Source: Oryzias latipes (Eukaryota > Chordata > Actinopteri > Beloniformes > Adrianichthyidae). Taken from it: a stretch of 64,000 nt of DNA. The position numbers and the translations under genes are program-made. The stretch is from positions 24,485,855 to 24,549,854 of the forward strand of contig NC_019879.2 in assembly GCF_002234675.1 (NCBI RefSeq), written 5' to 3'. This document shows, in pieces, positions 23,508 through 36,090 of the stretch. The notes beneath the pieces were generated by a model. That model saw nothing but the letters and a program-made list of their open reading frames with translations, made no database searches and was not told the DNA's origin. Within the stretch, counting starts at the first letter, position 1; each line of letters begins with the position of its first letter.

Positions 23508-26500
23508 CCCCTCGACATTTATGCAAATATGCATCAAACCCCTTCAGCTTCAAAATGACTGCCACATAGCATCTACTTGAAAGCAAAAATATAAGTGAAG
23601 TATGTACATCAGGCCAATCCCACATTATAAGATAAGACAGAACACTGTGCTATTTGAGAGGGAGCAGGTCGTGGGAACGGTATCAGGAGAAAGAAAAGGT
23701 CAAATATTCACTGAAGCACACTTATGATTCACAGAGCTGATGGAAAAGCAGGGCTGACAAAGTTGTTTAGAAGCATACTATGGTCACCTTCACCTCCACT
23801 GTGAGCCACATTTTGATTTCTCTCAGCTATATTTAGGACTTTTGCTGCAGGCAACAAAGCCCGCCGTTGACGGAGCGGCTTGTGTAAACATCTTTCAGGC
23901 GGAAAACATAAACCGAGCTGCCATATGTTCTCACCTGCTGCATGACATGTACAAACACATTTCCAGACAGGCACGCATAGGTCACCACACGGCACATCCA
24001 GCACCCCCATACGGTGCTCACACACATCTGGGCAACACACAAGTCCTGAATGACGTCGATCTGAGCAAAGCCACTCCTTTGATTTCTGTATGTTTTCAAT
24101 ATAAGGCCACCTACCCAGCATTATTTATACACCATATTGCAGGCGTAATCTGCATAGCAGGAGAGTTATAAGAAGTAGGGAGACTGAGTGGAAAAATGTG
24201 CAAGGGCTTAATTAAGAATGTGGATTAAAGGCTGGGAATAATTACACAGTATAAGGAAAGAAAGGCCAGGAGCTATTTTCAGAGCTTTGGCACCTGTACA
24301 CTCTTGCAAGTGACCTGGCTTTTGTGCATCTTTGTGTTAGCCCCCCCCTCACCAGAAACTCTTGAATCCTTGTGTGGATTTTCTTGTTGGGTCCCATCAG
24401 CAGGACCCCTCTTTGATGGATGATGCCTGGAAGCTGTTCATCCAAGAGCTACCAGACAGTAAGCGGAAGACGGATGATTTGTGTGCAGATATGTTTTGGG
24501 TGTGAAAGAGTGACAGGCCATACAGACAGCTCCTCTGCTTCAGGTGTTATTCTAACATTATTGATTACAAGGTGACAGGCGTGTGAAGGGACGCTACTTA
24601 ATACTGTAGCAGAAAGCGTTGAAAAAGAAAACCTCCCCAGCCTTCTTTCTCAAACCAGTGTTTGTTCAATTCCCCTCCCCATCGCTTCTCATATAGAATT
24701 ACAAACCATCTCCCAGCGTAAGACCAGGATGGAAAGGCCAATATGGGTTGCAGGTCTCTGGTTCTGGTTTTTGACCTCAATGAAAATAACAATCCATCAA
24801 TCTGCAGTGTGACACTGACAGGAAAAACATGACCGATCTGACCAGAATGTTTTGTTGGACATTTTCATTTCATATATTTTCAAGTCGCACCAATAATACT
24901 GGGGAAAAAAAAGCCTCTTACTAAAATAAATCCTCAAAATCCAGCTTTTTTTTTTACTGTAATTACTAAAATTGTTTTTATTAGTGTTTTAACTATAAGG
25001 AGTTTCTATTTTCACTATGGGATTTCCACTAAAGAGAAAAAATAATGTTCCCACTTATTTTCATTCTTATGTGAGATATTGACTCCAAGCCCAAAATATG
25101 CACCATTTATGCCTCATGTTACTTGTGACACTGCAGGACCAAACCAAGCCTTTTTTTTTGAGTCAAGCTAAAGTCTAGCTGACAGATTGCTTTAAGAATT
25201 AAAGGACATTTTTCATCCATCTTTGGATTCAAAAACTTAGATTGCTGTTTCTTAAAAAAACTAAATCATTTTAGGATTTTTTTAGCATGACTTTTGCAGC
25301 AATTCAGAAGCACACTGCAAAAAGAGGTAGTCTAAGAAATTAGAAGAGAATCTTAAAAATATAAATCCCTAAAATGATCTGTCCATGAAACAAGTCATTT
25401 TTTTAACAAGAAATATTATATTCAAGATCAAATGGAGTTTGACATTCAAAAAAGGGGGAAAAAAATGCTTTAAAAAAAAGAGCTTACTTATCTATAGAAT
25501 TAGAGCTGGTTCCAAATGCATCAGGTTTATTAGCTCAGCTAAAAGTCCACAAAGCTAAATCAGGGTCAGGCAGGCAGGGGTCAACAACCACTATAGAGAT
25601 TCAGGGCAGCCAGCAGGCAAACTGAGTCAAATGCAGACCAGGGTTAGGAAAGCAGAAGCATCAGGCCTGGATACAACACTTGGTAAAGCAGGTAGAGTGG
25701 CAAAAACTATACTTCACACTGAGTATCGCTTCCATACAGTGCAGGGCTTAAGTATGCTTGTGTTTGACTGAGGGAGCTAGAGTCAGGTGTGCGGCCTCCA
25801 GGAAGTGTGCGCTGGGGTTGATGGGAGATGTAGTGTGGTAGAACTCTAGAGATGGTTCAGGCCGGCGACCAGAGGGGGAGACAGACTTGTGACGTCACGC
25901 CTTCTAGAACGCCTTCTGGAACAAATTGTGTGCAAAATGAGAATACGGTTTTAGTGCGAACTAGCGCTTGTTGTAAAAACATGAATCTAAATGTTTCTTT
26001 CCAAAATAATGACAATGCCTGTCTAAACATTTATTGAACTTTAAAATGGCATTCTTAACAATGAAAAAAACTAATTACAGTAAGTTTTTTTTCTTTGTTT
26101 TTATTGTCAAGAGTGTAGAGCACAATGAGTTTCACTCATTCTAACAATAATTTCCTTATTTCTCTCTTTAAGGGACACAAAACTCTAAACTCTGCTTTGA
26201 GATAAGCTTGGGAAGGTGTAGAACAAAGCATAGTTAAAACCACTTAAAACTTGGTAAAAAAATCTTGAAATGTCAAAAAAAAGGTCTAAATCTTTGTAAG
26301 TAACAAATAATTTACAGTGTAAGTTGCCAGATTTTTTGTTAGGCAGTGCAGATTTCTCCATTAGCACTTCTAATGTTTCTCCTGCAGCTTCTTTGTTCAA
26401 AATCTTTGTTTTCTGAACAATGCAAAAAGCTGCAGCTGTGACAGCAGTGATGTCTTGAAGCAAATAAGGCCAGTAAGTGATACATGGGGGTGACCGAAAG

Positions 26501-27853
26501 CTTCTGCAGGGGTGAGATGAGGGCAGAGGAGCACAAACAAGATTCTTTCATTCAAAACACAAGGCCAAAGCTAGGAATACAATCCGCGGCGTGTTTTCAT
26601 TTTGGTCAATTGTGCGGGGAAATGCTGAGATTTGGTGTCACACCGGCGTGTCAGCTCTCAGCCTCCCCACCCTAGACTATACTCACTCTCCCAACCCGGA
26701 AACTGCGACTTCCTTCGCCATTCATCTCACTGCCATTTTGTTTTATTTCTCTGTCGCTCTTTCACGAGCTTATTTGTTAAGAAAAAGAATGTTTAGTAGA
26801 AATAGGGAACGCGGGGAAGAGATAACTTTCTCTTATTTTATAAGGGGAACTATACAGAGTAAACAATAAGTATTTGAGTTCTTGTTTTCAAACTGCAGAG
26901 CTCCACCAAAAAGATTAAAAGTTTGACTTTCAGAACTTTAAAACAGTCTGAACTGTTTGATTGTGTCAGAGTATTTATAAATGGTTGTTGTAAAAGCTGG
27001 GTCTCACAGCAGGGTGTATAACATAAATCACAAGGAGGTCAACCCAGACTGTCACACAAAATAACATTAAAGAGGAAGAGATGACTGGTTTCCAAGGAGG
27101 CGGTGAAAGTTTCCCTCCTGGAGGGGGCAGAAACACCGACGAGCGGCTTGGAGTCGAGATGCTTCAAGGTGGTTGTTGAATGACATGGAGACGTTCTTTT
27201 TCACCTCGGGCTGTAAATTCTGTGTGTGTGTGTCAGGGATGGTGGAGAAACTCCCTGTAAATAGATACTGAGCAGCGTCTATAGGACAAAAAGAAAGAGT
27301 AGGAGATAGAGATTAAACACAAAGATGTTTTTTTGGGTTCTATTCAGAGCCAGGCAGACTTAAACAGATCATTACAGATTGTCGCTGTTGAACTGACACA
27401 CTTTGAATAGAATAGCTGGGGAGATAGAAAAATACGAGTTGAATTGTCAAAACCATCAAGCAAGGTGACCTTTTAAAACATAAATAAGTCAAATGGAACA
27501 AAAAACATTTAGAGTTTGGATTTCTTTCTCTTTTCTTAACTGAGGCTTTGTGGAATACTCTCACAAATCAGAGAGCACGCTCACCCCATGACCTTGAAAT
27601 AGAAATGGGGAAAAAACAGTTCAATCATTAATTCTTGTCATCAGGCCCAACTTCGCAGGGAGAAGGTCCGGTTGGGGATATTAGCTTACATGTGACATGT
27701 GTAAAAAAGCAGCGCATCTAATAATTTTGATTTAGTCGCAAACATAACAGATTTGTGGAACTCAGAGTTTAAAAACAAACAAAAAATGTTTGGTGTGTTT
27801 GCAGTGCGAAAATAACATCAGAATCGACACATAAACTAGCTGTTTTTGCATTT
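23508..27853. other. Intergenic, mostly unrecognised
   Basis: No supportable gene. Stretch 25,540-25,870 has the flavour of a dispersed fish repeat (GGCAGGCAGGGGTCAACAAC, GATGGGAGATGTAGTG), but I could not find its ends. Overlapping frames on both strands at 23,729-24,171 and 26,185-26,869 look like chance. A short GT repeat lies near 27,220. Confidence 0.4.
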
Positions 27854-27855
27854 TA

Positions 27856-28432
27856 CCGTATTTTCCGGACTATAAGTCGCACTTTTTTTCATAGTTTGGC
27901 AAGGGGTGCGACTTATACTCCGCAGCGACTTATATTAGAAATAAATTGAAATAAATACATTGTTAACCCTCCTGTTATGTTCATTTTTGAGGAACAGAGA
28001 TGATGTTCCTGGGTCAATTTGATGTATGAGGTATGTTAAGTGTTAAGAGGATGTTAAGTGACTCAGAGAATCAGCAAACCTTTTTTACAGTAAGATCTTG
28101 AAGGCTAACAACATAATATTCTATTTTCCAATGATTTCATAGATTCAGAAATGCAATAAAAGTGAAAACTGTTTCTACAAATACAGGATGAAAACAGAGT
28201 ATTAGTTAGCCAATGATGCTTCATGAAAAGAATAAATAAATAAGTTTGAGAAAAAATTACTGTGAAATTATTAGATAAACAGTCTGCTATGATTGTGTCA
28301 TATAAGGTTGTGAAAGTTAAAATGCGAGTTATAGTCCAGTGCGACTTATCTGTGTTTTTTTCTACTTTATAATGCATTTTTGGGCTGGTGCGACTTATAC
28401 TCCGGTGCGACTTATAGTCCGGAAAATACGGG
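27856..28432. mobile_element. Mariner-like MITE with TA duplication
   Basis: Left end CCGTATTTTCCGGACTATAA and right end its inverse (TTATAGTCCGGAAAATACGG plus one G), flanked by TA at 27,854-27,855 and 28,433-28,434. Both sides continue inward with repeats of GTCGCACT and GTGCGACTTATA. This is a widespread vertebrate/fish terminal motif, and TA duplication fits the Tc1/mariner superfamily. The middle (about 27,963-28,030) begins TTAACCCTCCTGTTATGTTC, the start of another TTAA-type fish MITE, so the element seems to have been a target itself. No coding capacity. Confidence 0.82.
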
Positions 28433-28511
28433 TACTAGCATTTTAATAGTAAATGACTTATTTGAAAGTTTTCTTTGTAATTGCACTGAAGGAGAATTGC
28501 AAAAACATTAA

Positions 28512-29040
28512 AGATCCACTCAAATGAAAATGGATTTTTTTGGTGTTTTTGACATGTTCTTATGGCATTTTCCAGATAATGGAAGACAAAAGAGAAACTT
28601 TGTTTGAAAAACAGCTTACTTGTTATGCTATGTGGGGCACAAGCTCCCTGCTCCGCTTCATTCTGATGCATTCACTTGTAGACGAATAGATCCATGTATG
28701 TCTTTGTTTTACTCGTGTGACCTAGCATTTGGATCTAAACTGTACGACTAGATAGCTCAAACATTCCTCGCCATTTTTATTGCACCTGTAATTTTAGATT
28801 AGGGGTGTGAGGGGCTGTAAGTTAGCGTGAGAGCAAGTTAACAAAGAGCTCCCAGTTATGGGTGATAGGAAGGGGGGCCGATAGTGGCCAACTACTGCCA
28901 CTCTGCAGAAACTATGTTCTGGAAAATAAGTTGCTGTTGTGTGTGGTTTTTTTTTTATAAAAACTGGTCAGTCATAATTAAAAGGGAACACATGAATATG
29001 CCTGAAAAGTACTAACCAATTGTAAGATTTACTAAAATAA
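28512..29040 (+). repeat. TTAA-type MITE, copy 4
   Basis: Left end is TTAA (28,508-28,511) followed by AGATCCACTCAAATGAAAA. Internal family landmarks follow, to about 29,000. The right end is degenerate and runs into copy 5, which has the opposite orientation. Confidence 0.72.
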
Positions 29041-29048
29041 AAGTTTAA

Positions 29049-29620
29049 AGTCCCACTCCAATCATTTCTGAATTTTTTTTTAGCATTCATAGTAGTCTTT
29101 TAATTATCATTATGCCAACAAAGTCAGAAAAGCTGTCTCATTTTCTAGGAAATATTTTCTGCAAAGTGGCAGAAGTGGTGTGAAGTAAGCCTGCCGCTGT
29201 TTCCCATTATCTATCTGTTTAAATGATGTCCCACTAGCTTACAGCCCCTTAGAACACCAACCTCACATTATCAGTGAAACAACAATGGACAGTATTGGAG
29301 CCACCCGGCTGTACAGTTTTGATCCAGATGCCAGCTAGCATGAGAAAAACAAAGACTTAAATAAATCTATTTGTCGGCAAGAGGATGCATTGGAATGGAG
29401 CGGAGCAAGGAGTTTGTGGCTTGCCAATTGATGCTTCTTCATCACAAATACAAGCTTTTTCCCTGGCAATTTTTCGTCGATCCTGATTTACCTGGATCTG
29501 AATTAAAGAAAGACACAGAAATGCATTTTTAAGCTTAATTTTTGTTGTATAAATGTCCTCCATCATCAGAAAAATGCCTTAAAACACCAAAAAACACAAC
29601 TTTCAGTGAAGTGGCTCTTC
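29049..29620 (-). repeat. TTAA-type MITE, copy 5, tail-to-tail with copy 4
   Basis: Starts after TTAA (29,045-29,048) with AGTCCCACTCCAATCATTTC. It reads through GTTTAAATGATGTCCCACTA and GAAGTGGCTCTTCAC near the right end. Reverse orientation relative to copy 4. Confidence 0.75.
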
Positions 29621-31493
29621 ACTGTAAAACAAGGAAATTGGGATTTTTAATATCCTTTTAAGCTCTTGCTCTTTTTCCCATATTGTTTTTGAGGAAGACT
29701 AAAATTAACCTTACATTTCTAAGCAGAACAATACAAAAATAATTTTAATACGTTTTTGCTGAGTGACCAAACAGACACAAAGAGCAGTCCCACCTCAGAG
29801 CGAGGAGGCTTATTAAACCAGGCTTTTGGTGCGGTGATGTTGTTTTGACGTGACTGGGAAGCCCACTTTTGTCTAGAAACCCTGGCATGTTTAGCCAGCG
29901 GAATGCCACAGTCTGACCCCAGACAGGATCCAAAGGATGACATTTGGCAGCTCAAACCTCATCACAGACAAAACATCTCATGCAGCCAAGGTTTGCTGTT
30001 CTCTGTCACTTCAGAGAGGCTTAGAAATCCTGCTTTTGAGCACAGATGTCCCCGTTGATTCCTTTTGACAGCTGAGATAAAAGATATGCCAACACCTTTG
30101 TGCAGTCTGTGGAATCAAAATAATCTTATCTGCCGCGGGTCTCAAAGACCTGTTAGCAAGTCATCCATTACCCATCCATTAAAAAAGAGCTATGTCAGGA
30201 AAGAGCGCAGGGATGAAAATCATTGAACTCAGATCATTTTACGAATACAGACTGATATATAAAATGCCATTAATACATGATGGATGAACATTCAAAAACA
30301 ACATAATAGTCAAACGGTTTGTGTCGACCCCAAAAAGACTCTCAGAAGTTTTTTTTACCAGCTTTGACGCAACCGTGACGTTTTGGTGATTGAGTGGAGA
30401 CTGAACCTAAAGCTCCACATCAGGCTGTGCTTTTGAAGCTGACAAGATGGTGGATGAATTAGGTGACGTCTAAACACCGGATCCATAGCTTGGCCACGGA
30501 GTGTGTCATAAATCAGCACCATCAATATCAAGCCTTCACTGCCATGTGTGTCCGGCCTATACAGTTACATTTGCGGATCTGGAAGAGATTAGAGCGTTCA
30601 CACTGACAATGCTTTATGAGGGGTCGAAAAACAGGCATGAAATAGTGGGCAGTGGTACAAAACATCACCTCCCATAACTCAGTGTTCATGTGAAGCTTGT
30701 TTTGTTTTAAGGAGCTCTGTGTCTAATCTCTGTTTGGAACATAAATTTGATGGAAGTTTTAGCTAAGCGGTCTGCCTATATGGGCTTAAAGCGACCACCA
30801 AACCGCTTTAGAGGATTCTATAAGAGGCCGTGTCTCCAAGCCTGAAAGAGGGAATCTCTGGGACTGGTTATAGATGCATACAATTCAGTCTTCGTCTTTA
30901 TTTCTGAGTCATTAAACTTTTAATTGTTTATCCATTCATCAATCTTCTGAACTCATTGAATCCAGTCGGGGTCACAAGGTTGCTGGAGCCAACCAAACTA
31001 CTGTTGGGCAGAGGCGGAGACCATGAACTGGTCACCTGTCTGTTGCCTTGTTTTTTTTTAATTTAATAATTTATTTATTTATTTTTATATTTGACTTTAT
31101 CTCTCCGATTTAAAAACATGAGTTTTTAGTACTCTCTACCTTGATCAAACTCTTGAGTTAAAAGTTATTGATCATTTTTGACCAAAGGTTTTTGCTAATC
31201 AGTTTAACATTTTGGAAAAAAATAGCATAGACCTGTAAAAGTTTCTCTGGCATGACCTCCAAATAATTGTACTTCTTATTCTTTCATTTAGAGAGATTTA
31301 TTTTCCCTCACCAGCCACAGATGAGCTTCCTAGTAACTACATTGAAAACTCCAAAGACTGATCTGCTGGTTACATTAGTAGGGCATTGATGAAATAAACT
31401 AAAAGACAATCTGACCTTTTAAAAGGGATTTAGACTGAATTGGATTACAATTGTCCAGTTTTGCGTTTCCTCCATTTGATGTTTGCCACTATA
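29621..31493. other. Intergenic, small repeat fragment
   Basis: About 30,935-31,050 contains the minus-strand 3' part of the SINE-like family (TCGGGGTCACAAGGTTGCTG, GGAGCCAACC, GGTCACCTGTC). An AT-rich (TTTA)n-like stretch is near 31,060. Otherwise nothing recognised. Confidence 0.45.
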
Positions 31494-32985
31494 GAGGCAA
31501 GGCAAGTTCATTTGTATAGAACATTTTGTACAAAGACAATTCAAAGTGCTTTACATAAAACATCAAAGGAGTGATTACTAAAATAGAAACTTAACAAAGA
31601 AAGTTAAAAAGAAGCGATTTTAAAACCAGCTTAGAGCAGTGTTTTTCAACCTTTTTTGAGCCACGGCACACTTTAACCTTGACAAAGACCCCGCGGCACA
31701 CCAGCATCCCAAAAAAAAACCCTCAGTCTGTATTTATCGACAGCCCCCCCCCCCGCAATCTCACATGCATTTTTGTGGTAATTGTAGCAGAAAAAGCAGG
31801 AAGTTGCAGCTGTTTTTTCTAAAAGATGAAATAAAAGTTAAGTTAGAAAATTCAAAAACAGTTTTATGAGTGTTTGTTGTGGTTTCAAGACGTTTAAGGA
31901 CGACTCATTTTACGCTAAGACGCTGTCCCTTTAACCCAATGCATCATGGGAGATGTAGTGTGAAAACTGCCGCAAAAGGGCAGAAAGACTAGTGTCTCTG
32001 AGCTTCAATGTTTTGTTCACTTATTCCACGGTCTGATACTGGATTCTGTGGAAAGCTACACCGCTAAAGACGAGCTTTGGCTGGTATTTTTGTTGGAACG
32101 GAGAGACTTTATGAGCTAAAAGGAACAAGGAAGTGGAGACTTTAACCACTTCTGATTGGTCAGACTGATGACATGTGATTAAGCCTTCAAGAATGATTGG
32201 CGGAGACAGTTAAAGGGGCGGGACTTTGCCGCAAACGGCTTTAGCTGCAGCCAAATCGCGGTACCGTCATTCTTATCAAAATGTCTTTAATAGAATCAAA
32301 TAAACACAAAGAAAAAATAATTTTATGATCTTTCATATTCCTAACTACTCAGTGTTTTATCAGGGGCTGTTTGGATGAACAAAGAGCCGATTTCCTGGAG
32401 ATGGAAAATGTTTTTAGATCAGTAAATGAGGGCAATTTCTCACGGCACACTTGACCATCTCCCACGGCACACTAGTGTGCCGCGGCGCACTGGTTGAAAA
32501 ACACTGGCTTAGAGGCACAGTCCGTGGATGAACCTCTGAATAAAAACTGGTAATCAAATGCAGCTGAGAACAGGCATGTATTTAACCTGGATTTAAATAA
32601 ACTGTTTCAGCTGATGTAACGCTTGTAGAAGTCCATTTCAGATATGTGGAGCATAGAAGCTATAGCAACTTCTTCATGTTTGGTTTTGACTCTAGGAAAG
32701 GACAAAATCCGGATCCAGAGGACTGGAGAGGTCTGGATACTGGATTAGAAGGTCAATCGTATATTTTGGTGCTAAACCTTTCAAAGCTTTATAAACAAGC
32801 AATAGAACTTGAAAGTCTATCCTCTTGCAGATAGGCCACTGTAAAGACCTCAGAACTGGACTGATGTGGTCTACGTTTTTGGTACTTGTAGGAGAAAACA
32901 AGATGGAACTGAACCTCGTGGGACGCCGTGTGAAAGGGATGCAGAAGAGGACAAGGAGTAGAGACCAACATTAAACAAATCCATG
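31494..32985 (-). mobile_element. L2-like LINE 3' end, split by an hAT insertion
   Basis: Read on the minus strand, 32,901-32,692 encodes HISPVLRSLQ and KRIDFQVLLLVYKALKGLAP, the conserved segment of L2/Rex-type ORF2 downstream of the reverse transcriptase. A frame-broken FKSRLNTCLFSAAFDY-like C-terminus follows near 32,560. The 3' tail (31,560-31,494) has TAAAGCACTTTGAATTGTCT and ACAAATGAACTTGCCTTGCC, the usual LINE tail text. Between tail and coding remnant lies an 870 bp hAT element. Stop codons interrupt the coding part, so it is a dead copy. Confidence 0.82.
31637..32506. mobile_element. hAT-type non-autonomous element, 870 bp
   Basis: Ends CAGTGTTTTTCAACC and GGTTGAAAAACACTG form a perfect 15 bp terminal inverted repeat. 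They are flanked by a perfect 8 bp direct repeat GCTTAGAG (31,629-31,636 and 32,507-32,514). CAGTG...CACTG ends with 8 bp duplications are classic for hAT transposons (established). Sub-terminal parts carry GCCACGGCACAC and GTGCCGCGGCGCAC repeats. No transposase frame is present. Confidence 0.93.
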
Positions 32986-34575
32986 ACGCACACATTTGAT
33001 TGCCAAAACTTTGGTACTACTTGTGTTATTTATTAAAAACCTAAGTTACGTTGATTGGATGTTGTTCTTTTTTTGAAAAGGTCCTAAAAACATTGGTTAA
33101 CTGAGATTGTTTTAACAGAGCTTTGTGAATAAACTTTGCCTCCTCTGAAGGTATCTCATGCCCTCATTTTCTCCAGATGTATTCCAGCTCTTTCAAAGAA
33201 TCTGCTGTTAGATGAACACCATCAGGACAATATCAGGTTCAGTTGTCTTCAAGCTTTCCTTCCCTTTTGGCAGAACATCTGTCCAGCATCTGGGGTGCTG
33301 TACTTGTTTCCTCAGCCTGATGCTTGTGGACCAGAAAACCAAAACCTCCTAGGTTTTTTTTTTTCAAGTTACACCAAAATCTCAGTCTGAAGAAAACCAG
33401 CTGCAGCCCTCCCCTTACTCTTCATTAATAATTCAAGACTTTATTTGCTATAAGTCCTCACGTTAAATCCCTGCCACACTGAACAAAGACAGCTCAGGCT
33501 TCATCGGAAAGTAAATCTATTCTAGATGCATGGAAACGAGCCAAAAACAATATCACAGTTTCATTTAGCACACAGGCCTGTGGAGTTTGACTGAATCTAA
33601 CATGATGAATGGCTGTAAATCTTTAAAGCCAACTCCTGCTGGAGACAACATAGCTATGAATGACAGTCTACCTCTGCACCTTTTAATATTAATTAATGCT
33701 ACTTTTCCTTTGCATGAGATAAAGGCTTTGTAGTCCTGAGAAAAAAAAAATTAATCCTTAAGAGACTTTCTGGCTGATTACTTGTGCTTATTGAGTTAAA
33801 GGAAAATAGATGGTCTCCATTAAGAAAGCTCTGCTGTGCAGTAACTCACAATAAGTGGCTCCATTGGAATGAAGACTGATCGGGACATTAGATGATACCA
33901 GTCTCATGAATTTGACCTTAAATCTGATCCCTGATTTGAATCTTAAAGTTTAAAACAGAAACACATACGGGCCTCGGGGTGAAGACAGAAACCAGCAGTT
34001 CAAAGGAGTCTTTCAGAGCCAGCTCCTGTGAGAATGGTTCTCCTCACACTATGTTTGGTTTTTGCTGAATGTTTGACACGTCCTACATGGGCAATTTATG
34101 AAGGGAGTAAAATCAAATTAAATCCTGCAAACTGTGACGGAAAACACAAAAGTTAAAGAGAATAAATTGATTGCAGTCATAAATTACATTGTTCACCCCT
34201 GAAAAAAACGAATGCAAAGCATCAAAGAAGATGTTTTTCTACCAGATAACGTGTTAAATTAATGCAATGATGTCATATCAAGTTAAGCACTCACAAATGT
34301 AAGGATGCTGATCCTTTCAGATGTTCACTGACATGTTTTTAAATCACAGAGAAGAGTGTAGATGTAAATCCCACCACTATTCCTCCTTTACAGTAAAGGC
34401 AGTAAAACATTGATTCAAAAAACAATGAAGGTTAACACTTTCCAGACAGCCATTACGGTGTCAGCTGGAAGCCAGAATGAAATGTTCTGAGTCACATCAT
34501 TGACCATGTCCTGGACATGTTTATACTTTGTCTCTCTTCATAATGAACATGTACAGTGTCTGTGCATGTGTGGCG
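32986..34575. other. Intergenic, nothing recognised
   Basis: No supportable gene. The 84-codon frame at 33,136-33,390 has no family motifs. Confidence 0.4.
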
Positions 34576-34579
34576 TTAA

Positions 34580-35177
34580 AGACCCACTCCGATGAAAATT
34601 GTGTTTTTGACATGTTCTTGTGGCATTTTAACGTGTGTATAGAGAATTAAGCTTAAAACTGTGTCAGAATATTTCAAATTATTGTTAATCAGGAGCAGAC
34701 GAAAAATGCAGTTTGGACAAAGATCTTATATGTGAAATGAACATATGCTGCATGGGCCACAAGCTTCCTGGTCCTCTCCATTCTGATGGATCCCCTTGTA
34801 GATGATTAGACAGCATCTTTGTTTCCTAGTCTGAGCTGGCATCTGGCTGAAAACTGTACAGCTGGGTGGCTTCAATATTGCTCTCCATTTTGTTGCACCG
34901 TTAAGCGTTAAGTTTGGGGTGTGAGGGGCTGTGAACTAGTGGGATTGCTTGTAGGGAGCTTTCAGCACTGAGGACGGGAAGGGGGGCGGGGTTGCTCTGG
35001 GCCAATGGTCATATCCATAAGTCAGAGGTGAATTTCTAATGAACTACTGACACTCTGCAAAAAAACTATGTCCTAGAAGACGACACAAGTTTTTAAATTT
35101 TGGATAAAAACGACATAAATATATTTAAAAGACAACTGAGAACACTTTCAAAATAAATCAAAAAATGATCAGAGTCT
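34580..35177 (+). repeat. TTAA-type MITE, copy 6 (full length)
   Basis: TTAA (34,576-34,579), AGACCCACTCCGATGAAAA at the left, GATCAGAGTCT at the right, TTAA (35,178-35,181). 598 bp, with all internal landmarks. Confidence 0.85.
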
Positions 35178-35181
35178 TTAA

Positions 35182-35939
35182 GATTAAAGAGTTAATTCGC
35201 AGAATGCCTGCAGTCAGATGAAAAGACCAAAAGACCTTTTCCTGCTACTCAGAGGATTTATTGAAGCCATAATTAAAAAGTACTGTTCTTTTATCCCTGT
35301 CCTTCTGTCTCTCCTGAAATTTCAAAAGCATTTAGATTGCTCTTGATAATTCAAAACATGTTTGTATCTTATCAGCCCTCCAGTGTTTTGGAGCACATGG
35401 CTCTAATTAGGCCCCTCGACTTTTTCTTAGGACCTGCTTGCAGGGCAATCACTCTTTGAAAAGCAAATGAACCTGCATTCCTGTATCTGCAAAGTGAATG
35501 CATTCGCATGAGTCAGTGGAGGCTCGCTGACCTGTAAAGAGTCGCCGGCGTGGTCTGATGAGGTCAGTTGAAAAGGTTCTGAGTCCGGCAAATCATTCAC
35601 ATGAGAAAGGAGAAGAAAGCCAGTGTGCACCAGGAGTGCTGCGTGATCAAGGCTCCAAGTGAGAGAGGGAGGAAGCAGCGCGGGTGTCATTAGCAGGTCA
35701 CTCACTTAGTTTGACCTTCAAAATTTCCCCCACACCCTCCTTGTCTGTGTCTGTGCCACATGCACAACAAGAGTAATGTTGAGCTACACTTCATTTCCAA
35801 ATGCAAACCAGAGAACCTAATGAACAGTCATGACGGTGGATGTTCAGACTGAAGGTAATAACTTCAAAAGCATGCAGGCATAGGAGCTTCAGTCTAAACT
35901 TATCCATGTATTTTTAGCCATTGAAAGGATCTGATAATA
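35182..35939. other. Intergenic, nothing recognised
   Basis: A 92-codon minus-strand frame at 35,427-35,705 has no motif or splice context that I can support. Confidence 0.4.
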
Positions 35940-35943
35940 TTAA

Positions 35944-36090
35944 AGACTAATTCTAAGAGTTTCTGCAGGGCGCCAGCAGTCCGCTAGAAATTCCCCTCTG
36001 AGTTCTGGGCAGGATTGCTGACATAGTCCTTTGTTTACACACTTTCCAACTAGCTTACAGCCCCTCGCACTTCCAACCAAACATTACGTC
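35944..36090 (-). repeat. TTAA-type MITE, copy 7, truncated
   Basis: Starts after TTAA (35,940-35,943) in reverse orientation. It carries AGAAATTCCCCTCTGAGTTC and CTAGCTTACAGCCCCTCGCA, and breaks off near 36,090. Confidence 0.65.
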
